A DNA stretch of 64,000 nt, taken from NCBI RefSeq assembly GCF_001638985.1, contig NW_017265147.1, forward strand, positions 651,545 through 715,544, given 5' to 3'. Within the stretch, counting starts at the first letter, position 1. Each line of letters starts with the position of its first letter. A program made the position numbers and the translations under genes. Below, one piece after another: positions 1 through 10,901 of this stretch. This DNA comes from Phycomyces blakesleeanus NRRL 1555(-). Taxonomy: Eukaryota > Mucoromycota > Mucoromycetes > Mucorales > Phycomycetaceae. The notes under the pieces are model-generated. The model worked only from the letters and a program-made list of their open reading frames with translations. It ran no database searches and was not told where the DNA came from.

Positions 1-81
1 GAAGTTATGATTTCAAAACTAAACCCAAGTTATTATATGCATATTTTTTTTGATGGTATCTTTATATATGTATCTCTTAAA

Positions 82-306
82 TTACAGCAGCAATTCGTTA
101 TTATGGTTTAGTAAGAGACGAGCTTGATCTATGGGGATGTTGTCGGACAACATGGCATATTCATTCAAACGCCTTTGGCCCTGTTGATACGTTTGTTTGA
201 CGTGCTCAAGCGAAGCATTATCAGATGAGTCGCACCCAAGTAACTCGTCTTCAGGTACAGTTTTTTTTATTTTGACTGTTTTCAAATGGTGGAGTTTAGT
301 GCTCAT
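82..306 (-). CDS. small hypothetical protein, 74 aa
   Basis: A 74-residue frame with a true ATG at 306 and a TAA stop at 82. It is charged and hydrophilic (KIKK, PEDELL, then a helical stretch with LEHVKQTYQQGQRRLNEYAML), with no signal peptide or membrane segment. I do not recognise it. It lies just upstream of repeat-family DNA, so it may be a short relic or the last exon of a gene that starts elsewhere. Amino-acid composition is protein-like, which is the only support for coding. Confidence 0.3.
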   Translation of the reverse strand: MSTKLHHLKTVKIKKTVPEDELLGCDSSDNASLEHVKQTYQQGQRRLNEYAMLSDNIPIDQARLLLNHNNELLL

Positions 307-319
307 TTTGACTGTTTAA

Positions 320-457
320 ATGGCTTCTGATATCTGTGAACTCTTTGGTGTGTATGGTACAGCACTGGCAGCCGGTGTTAATCCACATCCTCGCTATTAT
401 CAGAGTTATGTTTCAAGAGCTAGTATTCATTGTTGCTGTAACGTCGAATCACCATAA
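320..457 (+). other. short ORF, possible 5' remnant of the neighbouring family gene
   Basis: An ATG-started frame of 45 codons (beginning MASDICELFG) ends at 457, upstream of and in the same direction as the 601-1221 ORF. It could be a detached N-terminal piece of that gene or chance. No domain is recognisable. Confidence 0.15.
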
Positions 458-600
458 TAGGATATTGAAAAAACTTAACCATAGAAATCCTAAGGGTGTC
501 GCCGAAGGTTGAATGGTGATGACGAGTATTCTGTATCCTGGCTTTGTATTAACTATTTTTTAATAAAAATGGCTCTTTAGGGACCAGATAAAGTTATCCC

Positions 601-1221
601 ATGCTGAAAAAAAAGGCTATATTTTGTGGTCCGGTAGAATCAAAATGTCGTCTCCCATCAGGAAATGACATCTCCCTAAAATTAGCGTTCATCGATCCTT
701 TCCTCTCGGGTTTGTTAGATGGTCCTAATAAAGGTGTATACTTGTGCTGGACGAACGAGCCAAATTTGAAGGCAAAGAGATCATATAGCAACATGCGCCC
801 TGACCTTTTCATTACCAAAAATGCTAGCATTAGGTGGGCAAGAAGTTTAGGATATGGAGAAGCCAGCCCTACTACCCGCAAAAGTAACCAGTACCTAGTA
901 TACCAAGATCTCATCAAGATAGTACTTTTTTGCAAGGAATCGTTAGACGAGCACTTGATGGAGGAAGTTCTAAGGATTCACATAGTTGGTCGAACAGTTG
1001 GTTTTTACATCCTTGTATTGTCTGCTGATGCCACATATGTGATGTACTTACTGGCAGGAATTAAGGTCCCGGATTCTATCCATGATTTACATCATTTCAT
1101 TACCGAGCTTCCATTGATCTTCAAGATTCTGCATGTCTTTGACACAATGTGTGTATGTTCCGATGTTCCTGAAAACGTTGCAAGTCAACGCGCACCAACA
1201 ATGTCATCAAGAATATTATAG
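601..1221 (+). CDS. hypothetical protein of a Mucoromycota-expanded family, possible degenerate copy
   Basis: An uninterrupted 206-residue frame with ATG at 601. Its block order (GVYLCWTNEP, then RPDLFITK, then LGYGEASP, then a helical DLIKIVLFCKESLDEHL, then VGRTVGFYILVLSADATYVMYLL) matches, from memory, a large uncharacterised family in Mucorales genomes. Members there usually read RPD...GYGEAK or GYGEVK. That spacing of an Asp followed by Glu-x-Lys resembles a PD-(D/E)xK nuclease-like core, but this is inference only. Here the Lys position is Ser, so this copy may be inactive. It lies beside a transposase relic, consistent with a repeat-derived or decaying locus. No introns are needed. The start could be internal to a longer original gene. 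Confidence 0.45.
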   Translation: MLKKKAIFCGPVESKCRLPSGNDISLKLAFIDPFLSGLLDGPNKGVYLCWTNEPNLKAKRSYSNMRPDLFITKNASIRWARSLGYGEASPTTRKSNQYLVYQDLIKIVLFCKESLDEHLMEEVLRIHIVGRTVGFYILVLSADATYVMYLLAGIKVPDSIHDLHHFITELPLIFKILHVFDTMCVCSDVPENVASQRAPTMSSRIL

Positions 1222-1569
1222 CACATAATCTCCTAATCGAAGGCCCAAAAGCCAAAAGCGACCTTGCCATCTTCACCGTAGACATTATTAAATACTGGGT
1301 ATGCCGCATTTCAAGATCTTTTACAGAAAAAGAAAGCTTCTCCATACCTCTCTGTCTTCATTTTTGACCAATGACATAACTTTATCCTGACCTCTCCTTA
1401 CCTATCTTTCACTCTTTTTTTATTTATTACATTCATTCGCCTTTCTTACATTTCCTATATTTTCAATATTTTTCTGTACTTCGCATTTTATAACTTTTCT
1501 GTGTTAAGACACTTGTCAAAACATCTAACAGTGAAAAATAAAGCCTTCAATGTCACATAAATATAAGTT

Positions 1570-2190
1570 ATTGCAAGCTTCACTAAACCTGCTCAATTGG
1601 ATTCAGTTCGGGAAAATACAGAGGAAGATATGCATATGGATATCTCTGGGAGTGAATACAGTTTCCTATGTCAGTTGAGTTATTGATATGAGCATGATCT
1701 CTAACAGGGTATTATCCCTTAATTTCAGGATTTTTGGTCCATTTCATGAAGGGTTGCCTTTTTAAAAAAAAACTTTGATAACTGACCTGCCACTTTTCCC
1801 ATGTTATGGGCATCATCAGCACGTCCAGGCTTTCTCTTTGTGATGGGTCTTGGAACTCTTAAACTAAGATTAATTAAGCCATTTGCGGATATTTCACCTA
1901 AAATAGATCTTGGATACGTTTTAGTTGTAGGCATAGTAACTATTGCAGGAGCACCCTTCTTTAGCCAAACCATACTTTGCTTCAAATTGATATGAAATGC
2001 GGATTCATCAGAAAAGACACATTTTGTAATAAAAGTCCAGGTCAGTTTGCTGCCACTCCTGAACCCAGTCATATCTTTTCTGAATCTTTTCCTCGTTGCT
2101 TTTCTTAAAGGACGACCTGGTTTCTTCGCTTCGAAAATGCTTTTATGATCTTCAAAATACCGTATGACCCATCTCTGGGCTGCAGAATAA
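1570..2190 (-). pseudogene. decayed Tc1/mariner (IS630-type, DD34E) transposase fragment
   Basis: Reading the minus strand from about 2190 to 1570 gives, across frame breaks and stops, the landmarks of a Tc1/mariner-type DDE transposase. These are a RYDWVQEWQQTD helix, SDESAFHINLKQSMVWLKKG around the first Asp, an ILGEISANGLINLSLRVP strand, DHAHINNSTDI around the second Asp, and LPLYFPELNPIEQ with the final Glu. The spacing between the second Asp and the Glu is 34 residues. The open part is 2072-1725; stops follow at its end, and the DHAH block is in another frame. The N-terminal HTH region is not recognisable. It is distantly related to the intact element at 49714-51403. Clearly a dead copy. 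Confidence 0.75.
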
Positions 2191-2199
2191 GCACTTGGA

Positions 2200-5100
2200 C
2201 ATTTAGTAAAAAAAAAAAAAGTATGTATGTATGTAAAAAGATTTGGGTTTCTCGTTACCAGAATAAATTGGTGGATCAGCCGACATCATTGTTGAGCGTG
2301 CGATACTTTTGCACGACATCAACCTCAAAAATCAGCGACTTTACTTTTCGAAATGACTGTATAGAAGAGAGGAAAAATCAAAAGCTTATTCTAACAGAAT
2401 GCAGTTTCTCCGATAATCCGAGATACCAAGTTCCTTTAAAGGTTAAGAAGCAAATTTCCGACTAAGCCAAAATGCTAAGCAGATGTTCGAATGCATATTT
2501 GTCTCCCTATGCCTTACTCTGTCTCTGTATGTATGTATGTACGTACGTGATTTTCTCTCTTTTCATTTTTTTAAGAAATAATGATAGTAATGTTAATGCT
2601 ATATTCTTCTAAAGATATTATTTAGATCTGTATATATATAAAAGGACTGGCCATAGGAATGATTTGTGATATGATAAAAAAAACCATATTATACGGTACG
2701 CAAGCGCAGAGTGTAAATTATGTCTTTAAACTGTGTCTTTTTTGTCTTTTAATTTAATTTATACGGAAATTAACATCTGTAAAGAAATTTTAGCCTTTTG
2801 TCTTGGTCGTTATCTCTATTGCTTTAACTTGAAAAAAGCCGAGAGGCTAGGTTTAAAGAAGAAAATAAGCAGACATATGGGTAAGTATACAGAAAGGGAA
2901 AAGCCAACTTAAGGTATTAGTGATGCTATTACAATAATAAATATGTACATGTATAAAACAAAGATACAAATCAAGGTACAGATGCTCATCATTTCTTGTA
3001 CTCTTTGCTTACATACATTTTGCACACTTAAAGCATGAAGCTTTCCTATTTAAAATAACAGTAACAGTAATAGATGTACTTCTGTTTACAAAGCCAACAA
3101 ACAGTTAAAGTATTTTATGCCTATAGATACACAGATGCACTCACTCTACAACACAACAGCTGTCTGCCAAACGGCTTTTGAGAAATACAACTAATTCACA
3201 GTTACACAAATAACTCGACATGATCTAAAGTTTAATAGTCCATATTCCCTTTACTTGTAGCTCTATTACTAAATCAGGGTACCAAAAAGAAAAGAAAATA
3301 AAAAAAAATTGGTGCCTAGCTTTTTGTATCTAACTGCGTGTATATCCCTCGAGCTGTTTAAACCTGCTAGTCCATAGATGGGAACAAAGCAAACCAAGTT
3401 TACATGTCCTGCTTTTAATAAGAAGAACAAAAAGAAGACAAACATTGAATGTACAAGTGTACGATTGTACGAGCCTACAAATGAACGAATGAACTGACTG
3501 TCTGATGGACAAACGAAAGGACAAAGATTCTTCAAAAGACTCTGACAGTACACAGCAAAAACTATGTTTGTTTAAATAAATCTTGCAACAGTAGTCTTGT
3601 AATAAGTTGCATGTTATTTTTTTTGTTCCTCTTCTTATTCACAGCACTTATTTGAATGGTTACTATATACTTTACATCTGACTGACTACTGACCAGGAGG
3701 ATGAATATATGCATATACATATATATATATGTGTGTGTGTGTATTTGTATTCTGTAATAATTGTTCCACATGTGTTTTTGTGGTACCAAAATTAGGTTTA
3801 TCTTTGGGAGTCTCCAAAGAAGTTCTTTCCAAAGGTCATTTTTGATCTCGAGTTCACGAATTCATATTCCACAACATACATTCGATAAATGAGTCATAAT
3901 GGTCAGTACTTTTTTTTATCACAGTCTATTTATGGATGTGGCTATGCTTAGGATAAATGGTATTTAGTTTATTAAGGTCCATGGCACAAAAAAAATATAT
4001 AGAAAACGCCTTGATTTTTGTAAACTATCCTAAAATCGTATTAAAAAGAAGAATCAATGGATCATTTTTACCATTTCAATAAATTAACAATGTCAAAATC
4101 AATTTCCAATAGTTTAAAGAGTTTTATTATTACAAGTTTGTAGAATATAAGTAGCACAACTTATTTGGTGTAGACTATGTAGTCTATTTTCGAGAAGGAG
4201 GAGAGAAGAGGGGGTTTTAATCAAGTGCTATTGTAATGTGGTAGGGTGGATCAATCTGCCAAGAGAAAACAAAACGTAATACTATTTCTTGTGACTTTAA
4301 GGTCTGTCAAATAACACAAGATGATCTTATCTGGTATTCCATGACTAGATAAAAAGGTGTGTGTGTATGTGTGTTCATTGCATTTTCAATAAAGCTGTAT
4401 ACCCCTTGCTGTTCATCTATTACGTCAATCTGATAAATAAAACGCACCATTCAAAGAGAGAAGGAGATAGTTGGACAGGTATATGTATTGGAATCAAATT
4501 GCTCAGTGCCATCTTACAAAATTACAAACCATAATTTATTTGATCATGCTAAAAACCTTGATTTCATATAATCGTCAGTGATGCATTAACAAATAGTACA
4601 AGATCACAACTCTAATATTAAACATAGACATATATAGGTATTAGATAACAGCCTCTTATAGTTATAAACACGGCTTTGTTCCTACTTGGAAATATATATA
4701 TATATATATAATCTTCATTATATGTAACCATATTCAGTGCCAAAGACCCCTGCCCCCCAAAAACACATAATAAAAAGGGCTGTCTCCTAATGATATTAAT
4801 CAAACTCTCCCAAGACATGCTATAAAGATATAACCAGTAAGAAACACTTGTAGATAACCCAAACAGAAAGCCGAGACCAAAAAAGAAGAAGAAGAAGAAG
4901 TAGACTCGAAATCTTACTAGTCATGAGCTAACTAGGCAAGAATACAAGAGGATTTTGATGAAATGGAATACTAAATCTGAACAAACAAGAAAGAAAAATA
5001 ATAATAAGAATTAGTATTGTGAAAATAGTATTCAATTTGATTTTGCTTCAAATTCGATTCGATTCAGATTTACGGAGAAAGTGTATTGTTATGACAAAAC

Positions 5101-5266
5101 CAATAAAAGAACATTTCCTGTGATCGATCAATACATTACATGGTCATGTTTGAAAATAGCAAAAAAAATACCTAAATAAATAAAAGTTGCGCAGTTGACA
5201 AAAGGTACATTGAGTAATGGTACAAGAAAGATTCAAGATAAGGCACAACCACGATTAAGCATACAC

Positions 5267-5298
<32 letters not shown>

Positions 5299-6504
5299 CA
5301 CTAGAGAGACCATCGTAAATAAGCTTTTATGACTATCTATAGAATTTAAATTATTCGCAATACATAAAGCATTAATAATAAGGCCTGTCTTGATTCAATA
5401 GATTTTACAGGCACAAAATCAAGGATCCCATACACACAGTATTTATATAAAAGGGGTTGGTCAAAGATAACACACACGACTATATACACCATTTCTAACT
5501 CATTATTCAGTTCCATTTTACTTTAGATTCAAGGCAAGAATCAGGGTAACAATTTATCATCAAAGTTCTCCTCTTACTCGATTATGTACTGTAAACGTAT
5601 TTGATTCTTATCATTATTAGAGTGCGTTATCTAATGCTATATATATATTTGGCACAGCTCAAAAAAAATATTCTCCTCTCTTCTCCATCTGTCTTCCAAT
5701 TAAAACCCATCGAAAAACCATACATACACCTTTGACTTGAGCTTTATCTCTAGCCATTTTATTTATTTTATCAACTAACATTACGGGGAAAAAAGTGGTG
5801 GTTCCGATAGTGTTTTGGGTGAAAACCTCAACCTTAAAACAATCCTTAATTCCCAAGAAAAAACTTGTATATATTTCACTAAATATTAACCCGTTAATAG
5901 TAAAAGGCGTTGGCTTGAAAGTATTAAAAAAAGAATAAGAGAGTTTGACACTAAAATCTTACAAAGGGTGGCATTAACCAACCAACCAATCAACCAATCA
6001 AGTTTTTTTTATTAATTGGATATTTAACGTCTGACTATCTATTGATTACAGCCAAACTATTATATTTTAAACCCATAATATTAATTTATCAAAGTCAGAT
6101 ATAATTTTCGTTTGAGAAAACGCCATCTTCCATATAGGTTTGTCGATATAAAAACAAAAAACAAGGTTAAACACATACACATACGCACAAACACAGACAC
6201 GCACACAGATACATAGCCATATAAACACAGAGGTAGTGTAATATAAAGGGGTAAATACAAACAAAACCGCCTTGTATTACATGTAACAATATATACTTTG
6301 TAGGAGAACTCTTTATAATAAAAACAATATAAAAAAAATACATCTTTATTTGGTTTTCTTTCTTTCGTCCTATCACACAAATACATATATATATATATAT
6401 ATATATATTTGGCTGTTTCCCTTTCTTTACTCTTTAATATTTGAGATTTGATATTAAATTGAATTGAATTTTTATTGAATTTTATTACAAGTGTGTGTGT
6501 GTGT
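2200..6504. other. 4.3-kb spacer without recognisable gene
   Basis: The ORFs here are short and low-complexity and do not join through plausible splice sites into a recognisable protein. The region holds homopolymer A/T tracts, TATA and CA/TA microsatellites (about 3716-3740, 4690-4710, 5266-5298, 6383-6410), an AAG run near 4883-4900, and GTAT repeats near 2220 and 2525. The 3' UTR of the GH5 gene probably lies at its right edge. Confidence 0.6.
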
Positions 6505-8422
6505 TTATACTTCAGTGGACGCTGCCATTGGATCTAATAGAGACGATGGTAACAAAGACGCTGTTGGTGTCTCTTGTATTTTGACTTCACTACAGGAATG
6601 GACACGCTTATTGGCATCCAAAGGTAACCAGCCCTCTTTCCAGCCCAAAAGATAGTCCCAATGAGGGTTAACATGATTCTCGGTCTTGTACGTCCAAAAG
6701 AACCAACCGATTCCACTTTCATACGCATCCATCTGACGCTCAGCAAATAGCTTTAGGAACTGTTTGTACTCATCTGTCCAGCTCTTCCAATCCTCTGACC
6801 CGACACATGTGCAGTTTTTGCATACCGGAATGTTTTTGACAAGATTATCGGTGCCTTCGTAGCGATTACCATGGCCAATTCCATTGAGATATTTGCCACA
6901 GTCGTTGGTTGCCACCGAAAACTCTCCCACCATAGTTGGCCCGGTTTCATTCATAGACCGCACGAGGGATTTACGCCAGGCACCACAAGGAAATTCTGCC
7001 TGCACCTCGCGTGGCATGTAGACCAATCCCTGATCAAAGATAAGGTATAGGTGTGTTTCTACCAATAAAGAAGTTAATATATATATATATATATATTCAT
7101 GTATGTGTATGTATGTATGTAAAGTATGTATTATATATAAATATTAAAAAGAATAAAATTTTACCAAGTATGACGCGCGTAGTGTTTTCAAAAAAGTGAG
7201 ACCACATAGGTAATGGTAAGAACCCATCATGGTAAGACAAAGTTGGACCATTGTCTCCGGTGCTATTTCGAATGGTGTCATAGCTTTTGTGGTACCACTC
7301 CATCATTGCCGCATGGTTCTTTAGACTTGTCATGGCTGGCTCGTTGAGAACTCCAAACAACGGTACTGCATGCGACCACTCAGGGTCACTGAAGTGGCGG
7401 GCCATGGCCTCGACAATGGCCAGCGTGCGATCTGCATTAAACACACCTTGGGTTCCGTTGAGCCATCCGATGGTTCCCTGTCTTCCCGAATGGTTCCAGC
7501 CATTTTGTGACCCAGGTGCGGTGTGCAACTCAACCATTACCCGCAGTCCGTATTTGCGTGCCCACTGAATACCCTTGATCAAGTAATCCCAGGCAACCAG
7601 GCCAACGTAAGGTTCATCGGGGTTGGCCAGCACGGCCCAGTGGCCGATTGGGATCCGGACATGGTTGAGCCCCATCTGTGCCATCAGCTCGAAATCGTGC
7701 TCGACTACAAATGTGTCATAGTGGGTCTCTAGTTGGCGCCTGGCTTCTTCTGGACCCAGCCGCTCGCACAGAGTCCATTCGTCGACCACCTTTTTTTCCG
7801 AGGCCGGGAATTGATCAAATAAGCTAGGTGTAATAAAAGGCTCGATTACTAGCCAGCCACCGAGATTCACGCCTCGGATCATTTGTTCACCGTAAACAAA
7901 GGGCTCTGACAGAGGAGGTGTGTATGGGTTTGGACTTGCCGAATCATCAAATGGATCTGGGGTTGTCTGTGCCTCGAGTACCGGTGTAGATGGTTCAGCC
8001 GAGCTTACATCATCAGAATGCGCGTCAGAAGCACCCGCCGCAGCAACAGAACTAGGACCAGTAGCAGGACGAGAAGTAAGAGTTTGAGTAGGAGTAGGAG
8101 TAGGAGTAGTTGAGATATTGATAATATTATTGTTGTTGCTATTATGAGTAGTTTTGGTAGCAGTTAATGGGGAGTTTCTGACAATATTCTGGATTGTGGG
8201 TACGGAAATTGCGGCAATAATTCCAGCAATTGCCAGAGAAAAGGCTAGAATGGATAGTCTTTTGTGTCGTTGAATCAATGCGAATAGACCAGAAGAGTGT
8301 TTTCCTTGTGGCTGGGTCTTTTGGGCTTTTTCGTTTGTTAGATCGACGGCTGTCCACGAAGCTGGAGACCCATGAATGGCTTGGACAGCAGGATCTGGAT
8401 CTTGCTTATCATATAGATTCAC
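6505..8422 (-). CDS. membrane-anchored exo-beta-1,3-glucanase, GH5 (5' exon not resolved)
   Basis: Hydrolyses cell-wall beta-1,3-glucan, probably as a type II membrane protein facing the wall. Exons are 8422-7165 and 7058-6505, joined phase 1 to give VILETHLYLIFDQG; together about 603 codons. Order: a cytoplasmic N-terminus; a basic then hydrophobic anchor (RHKRLSILAFSLAIAGIIAA); an N/T/P/S-rich stalk; then the GH5 barrel opening with RGVNLGGWLVIEPFITPSLF. The acid/base Glu is in FGVLNEPAM and the nucleophile Glu in MVGEFSVATNDCGKYLNG, so both catalytic residues are present, one on each exon. The layout resembles Aspergillus ExgD-like enzymes. Oddity: there is no ATG at the 5' end of this frame. 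The codon at 8422 is GTG, an in-frame stop lies just upstream, and AG precedes the TG, so a short upstream exon or an intron-split start codon is likely. The family assignment is firm; the start is not. Confidence 0.9.
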
Positions 8423-9947
8423 TTTTATTTTATTTATTTATTTATTTCATTTATTTATTTGTGAGTAAGTACACAAACACACAGACACAGAATATATATA
8501 TACATATATTATTTGATTATTTTGGTTGACTGACTGACTGACTGACTGACTGACTTACTGTATTTAATAACAAAGAAAATTAAAGACTTGATAGATAGGT
8601 AAGTCGCTAAGAAAAATGAATGGTGGGCTTAACGAATGAATGGGTAGATAAATGAGATAAAGAAGTGGATCTGACAAGCAAAACAAAGAAAACACTTGTG
8701 TAAATGATAATTTACGATGATGATAAATATATACTTTTTAAGAAACATTATTGATCTACCCTAGGAGAATAGATAGACATCTCTATATTCTTTTTAATTA
8801 TTCTTTTTATTGACAAGGCTTTAACATGCACACTACTCTTATCGTCATGGCCGAAAAGAAGCGACAAGTTGAAAGAAAGAAGTATGTTCTGATGCAGATT
8901 TTTCTAATTTCCTTTAATGGTAAATAAATAATTATTAAGCTATTTGGTTGCCAAGCAACCTTTATCTTATTTTGTTTTGTGTATATAAATAAATAAAAAT
9001 GTTTGATGATTATTTATTTATTTATTTATTTATTTATTGTAGTAAGATTTTGTTTTATTCTAAATACAGTACAAAGGAATACACAAATGGTAATGTTTTT
9101 TTTCCTTCCTTCCTTCCTTCTTTATTTAATTATTTATATACTCATATTCACCACTACCACTACCACTACCACTATCATCATCATCATTATCACTCTTTAT
9201 GTATCTTTCACGTCACACAAGACTATTGTAATTTAGCCATGCGAAAGAGATCAACCGATGTGTATATATTGATATTGATATATTTGTGTCGAACACAACA
9301 TTAAACAAAAACACAAAAGACAAACAAATGCACTTGTGATGTGAAAATAAATAAATAGTACTTTATTACAAACACGTCTGTATATATATATATATATACA
9401 AGTTATATATCAAAAATAATAATAATTATAAAATGAAAGGAAAATAAAATAAAATAAAATGAAATAAAAAATGGTTTAAATGTGTAAAGAAATACTTCTT
9501 TTAATGGCAAGCCAATAAAAATAAATAGAATATAATAAAATAGAAGGGGTGGGGTATAACAAGACACTATAAAGAAATTGTACAAGACAAAGAAGAAATA
9601 TATAAATCAAATCAAATCAAATCAAATTGAATAAAATAAAATAAGCTAACAAAGAAGAAGTAGAAGAAGTAGAAGAAGTAGAGGGCAGGTGTTTATGATG
9701 CTGGTGATTTGATATATGAATGAGAAATAAAATAAAGTAAAGAATTATATGTAAAATAAAAATCTAATAATTAATAATTAATAATAATAATAATAATATT
9801 TCAAAAAAAAGAGACCTTCAAAAAGAAAGGTATTTGTGTGCGTGTGCGTGTGTGTGCATGTAAATGTAAATGTGTTTGTGTATCTGTTTGTGTGTAATGG
9901 AAGGTTGGTCGGCTTGTCATACTATTTTGGGTAGAAACACAAGCGTT
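8423..9947. other. spacer with low-complexity DNA; hidden 5' exon of the GH5 gene likely
   Basis: No independent gene is recognisable. It must contain the missing first exon and promoter of the GH5 gene (transcribed leftwards) and, at its right end, the 3' UTR of the CCCH gene. Visible repeats are TTTA runs (8428-8460, 9010-9040), a CTGA tract (8526-8554), CCACTA/ATC runs (9150-9190) and AAATC/TAAAA runs (9440-9640). Confidence 0.5.
8526..8554. repeat. (CTGA)n microsatellite
   Basis: About seven tandem copies of the tetranucleotide TGAC, upstream of the GH5 gene. The same motif class occurs in an intron of the ABC transporter at 16895-16939. Confidence 0.9.
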
Positions 9948-10901
9948 TCAAGTGTGCCAGAAAGTTGAGCCCAGACGATCACTGATGACAAGGGGGCGAA
10001 TCTTCCTGTGTACATCATCCGGTCTCACAATCTCTTTTCTGAACATGGATATGGGAGCGGGGTTGAAGGGAAACACTAGATCAGCCAGGAAACTATCGTC
10101 GCTTGCATTCCCATCACTCGAAACACTTCCAAAGCTATCTTTTCGTCTCCGCTGTGTCCCGATCATGTAGTTACTGCTGGCCATTGATGGCATAGTCGTA
10201 GTCGTGGTTGTAGTCGTGGTCGTAGTCGTGGTCGCGGTCGTTGTTGTAGGAGATGTTGGTGTTGTGAGACCAAGACCAAGACCTAAGCCCAAACCTAACC
10301 CGAGTCCTAGACCAAGTTTAGAATTCCATATTTCACCAGAGTACTGAAGTTGAGGTGGACTGTATGCAGTGGCTGTACTGATTGTATTGATTGTATTGGT
10401 GTCAAGCAAATTAGGTTGTTGTTGTTCTACCGAAACCTTTTTTGGGGTTGATTTGTGTTTGGTAGAAGGCGAAAGGGCGGGAAGAGGTGGGATAACATCT
10501 GCGGTGTCATGGATAAATGTGCATCGGATGCCATATGGACAGGATCCCTCGACGTGATATGCCCGACAGATCTGGGTCTTGTAACGGTTGTGTCTCGGCG
10601 CAGCTCTCAATTCATTTGAGCCATGAGCATAGCAGCATTTCTTGCCATAACGACAATGTCCCAATTCGGTCCAGTTTCGACAGTATTCTGTTTTGTAGAG
10701 AGAAGCTTCCTTGACCTTACTACCACCATTATTGTTGTTATTGTTATTGTTGCTGTTGTTGTTGTTGTTGTTGTTTTTGTTGTTGTTGTTCTTCTTTGGT
10801 GCCTTTTCCTCTATTGGTTCCGGGCGGTCAACAGTGATTGGACCAAATTGTTGACAATGAGGTTGAACAAAGGTAGTAGGATTAGGGGAGGTTTTGTACA
10901 T
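9948..10901 (-). CDS. tandem CCCH zinc-finger protein, TIS11/tristetraprolin type
   Basis: Probable AU-rich-element mRNA-binding protein that promotes mRNA decay, like tristetraprolin and yeast Cth1/Cth2. Single exon of 317 residues with ATG at 10901. Two fingers with exact C-x8-C-x5-C-x3-H spacing lie at C74-C83-C89-H93 and C112-C121-C127-H131. Each is preceded by the family lead-in YKTE or RYKTQ and they are separated by 18 residues, the hallmark of the TTP pair. The rest is low-complexity: an Asn tract (about 38-58), a (Gly-Leu)n run, a Thr tract, then a Ser/Asp segment and a basic C-terminus. Yeast Cth1/2 act in iron-limitation responses. This locus also holds FET3/FTR1, but 48 kb away, so no link is implied. 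Confidence 0.92.
   Translation of the reverse strand: MYKTSPNPTTFVQPHCQQFGPITVDRPEPIEEKAPKKNNNNKNNNNNNNSNNNNNNNNGGSKVKEASLYKTEYCRNWTELGHCRYGKKCCYAHGSNELRAAPRHNRYKTQICRAYHVEGSCPYGIRCTFIHDTADVIPPLPALSPSTKHKSTPKKVSVEQQQPNLLDTNTINTISTATAYSPPQLQYSGEIWNSKLGLGLGLGLGLGLGLGLTTPTSPTTTTATTTTTTTTTTTTTMPSMASSNYMIGTQRRRKDSFGSVSSDGNASDDSFLADLVFPFNPAPISMFRKEIVRPDDVHRKIRPLVISDRLGSTFWHT

Noticed and set aside
594..935. 113-residue minus-strand ORF overlapping the 601-1221 ORF
   Set aside because: It is antisense to a frame with recognisable family blocks, and its own sequence shows no domain.
3269..3789. several minus-strand ORFs of 64-94 residues
   Set aside because: Low-complexity and overlapping in different frames; no supporting splice sites or domains.
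7287..7568. plus-strand ORFs inside the GH5 gene
   Set aside because: Shadow frames of a strongly conserved glycosidase on the other strand.
8848..8885. plus-strand ATG followed by MAEKKRQVERKK and a GTATGT-like donor
   Set aside because: No second exon in phase gives a recognisable protein; probably chance.
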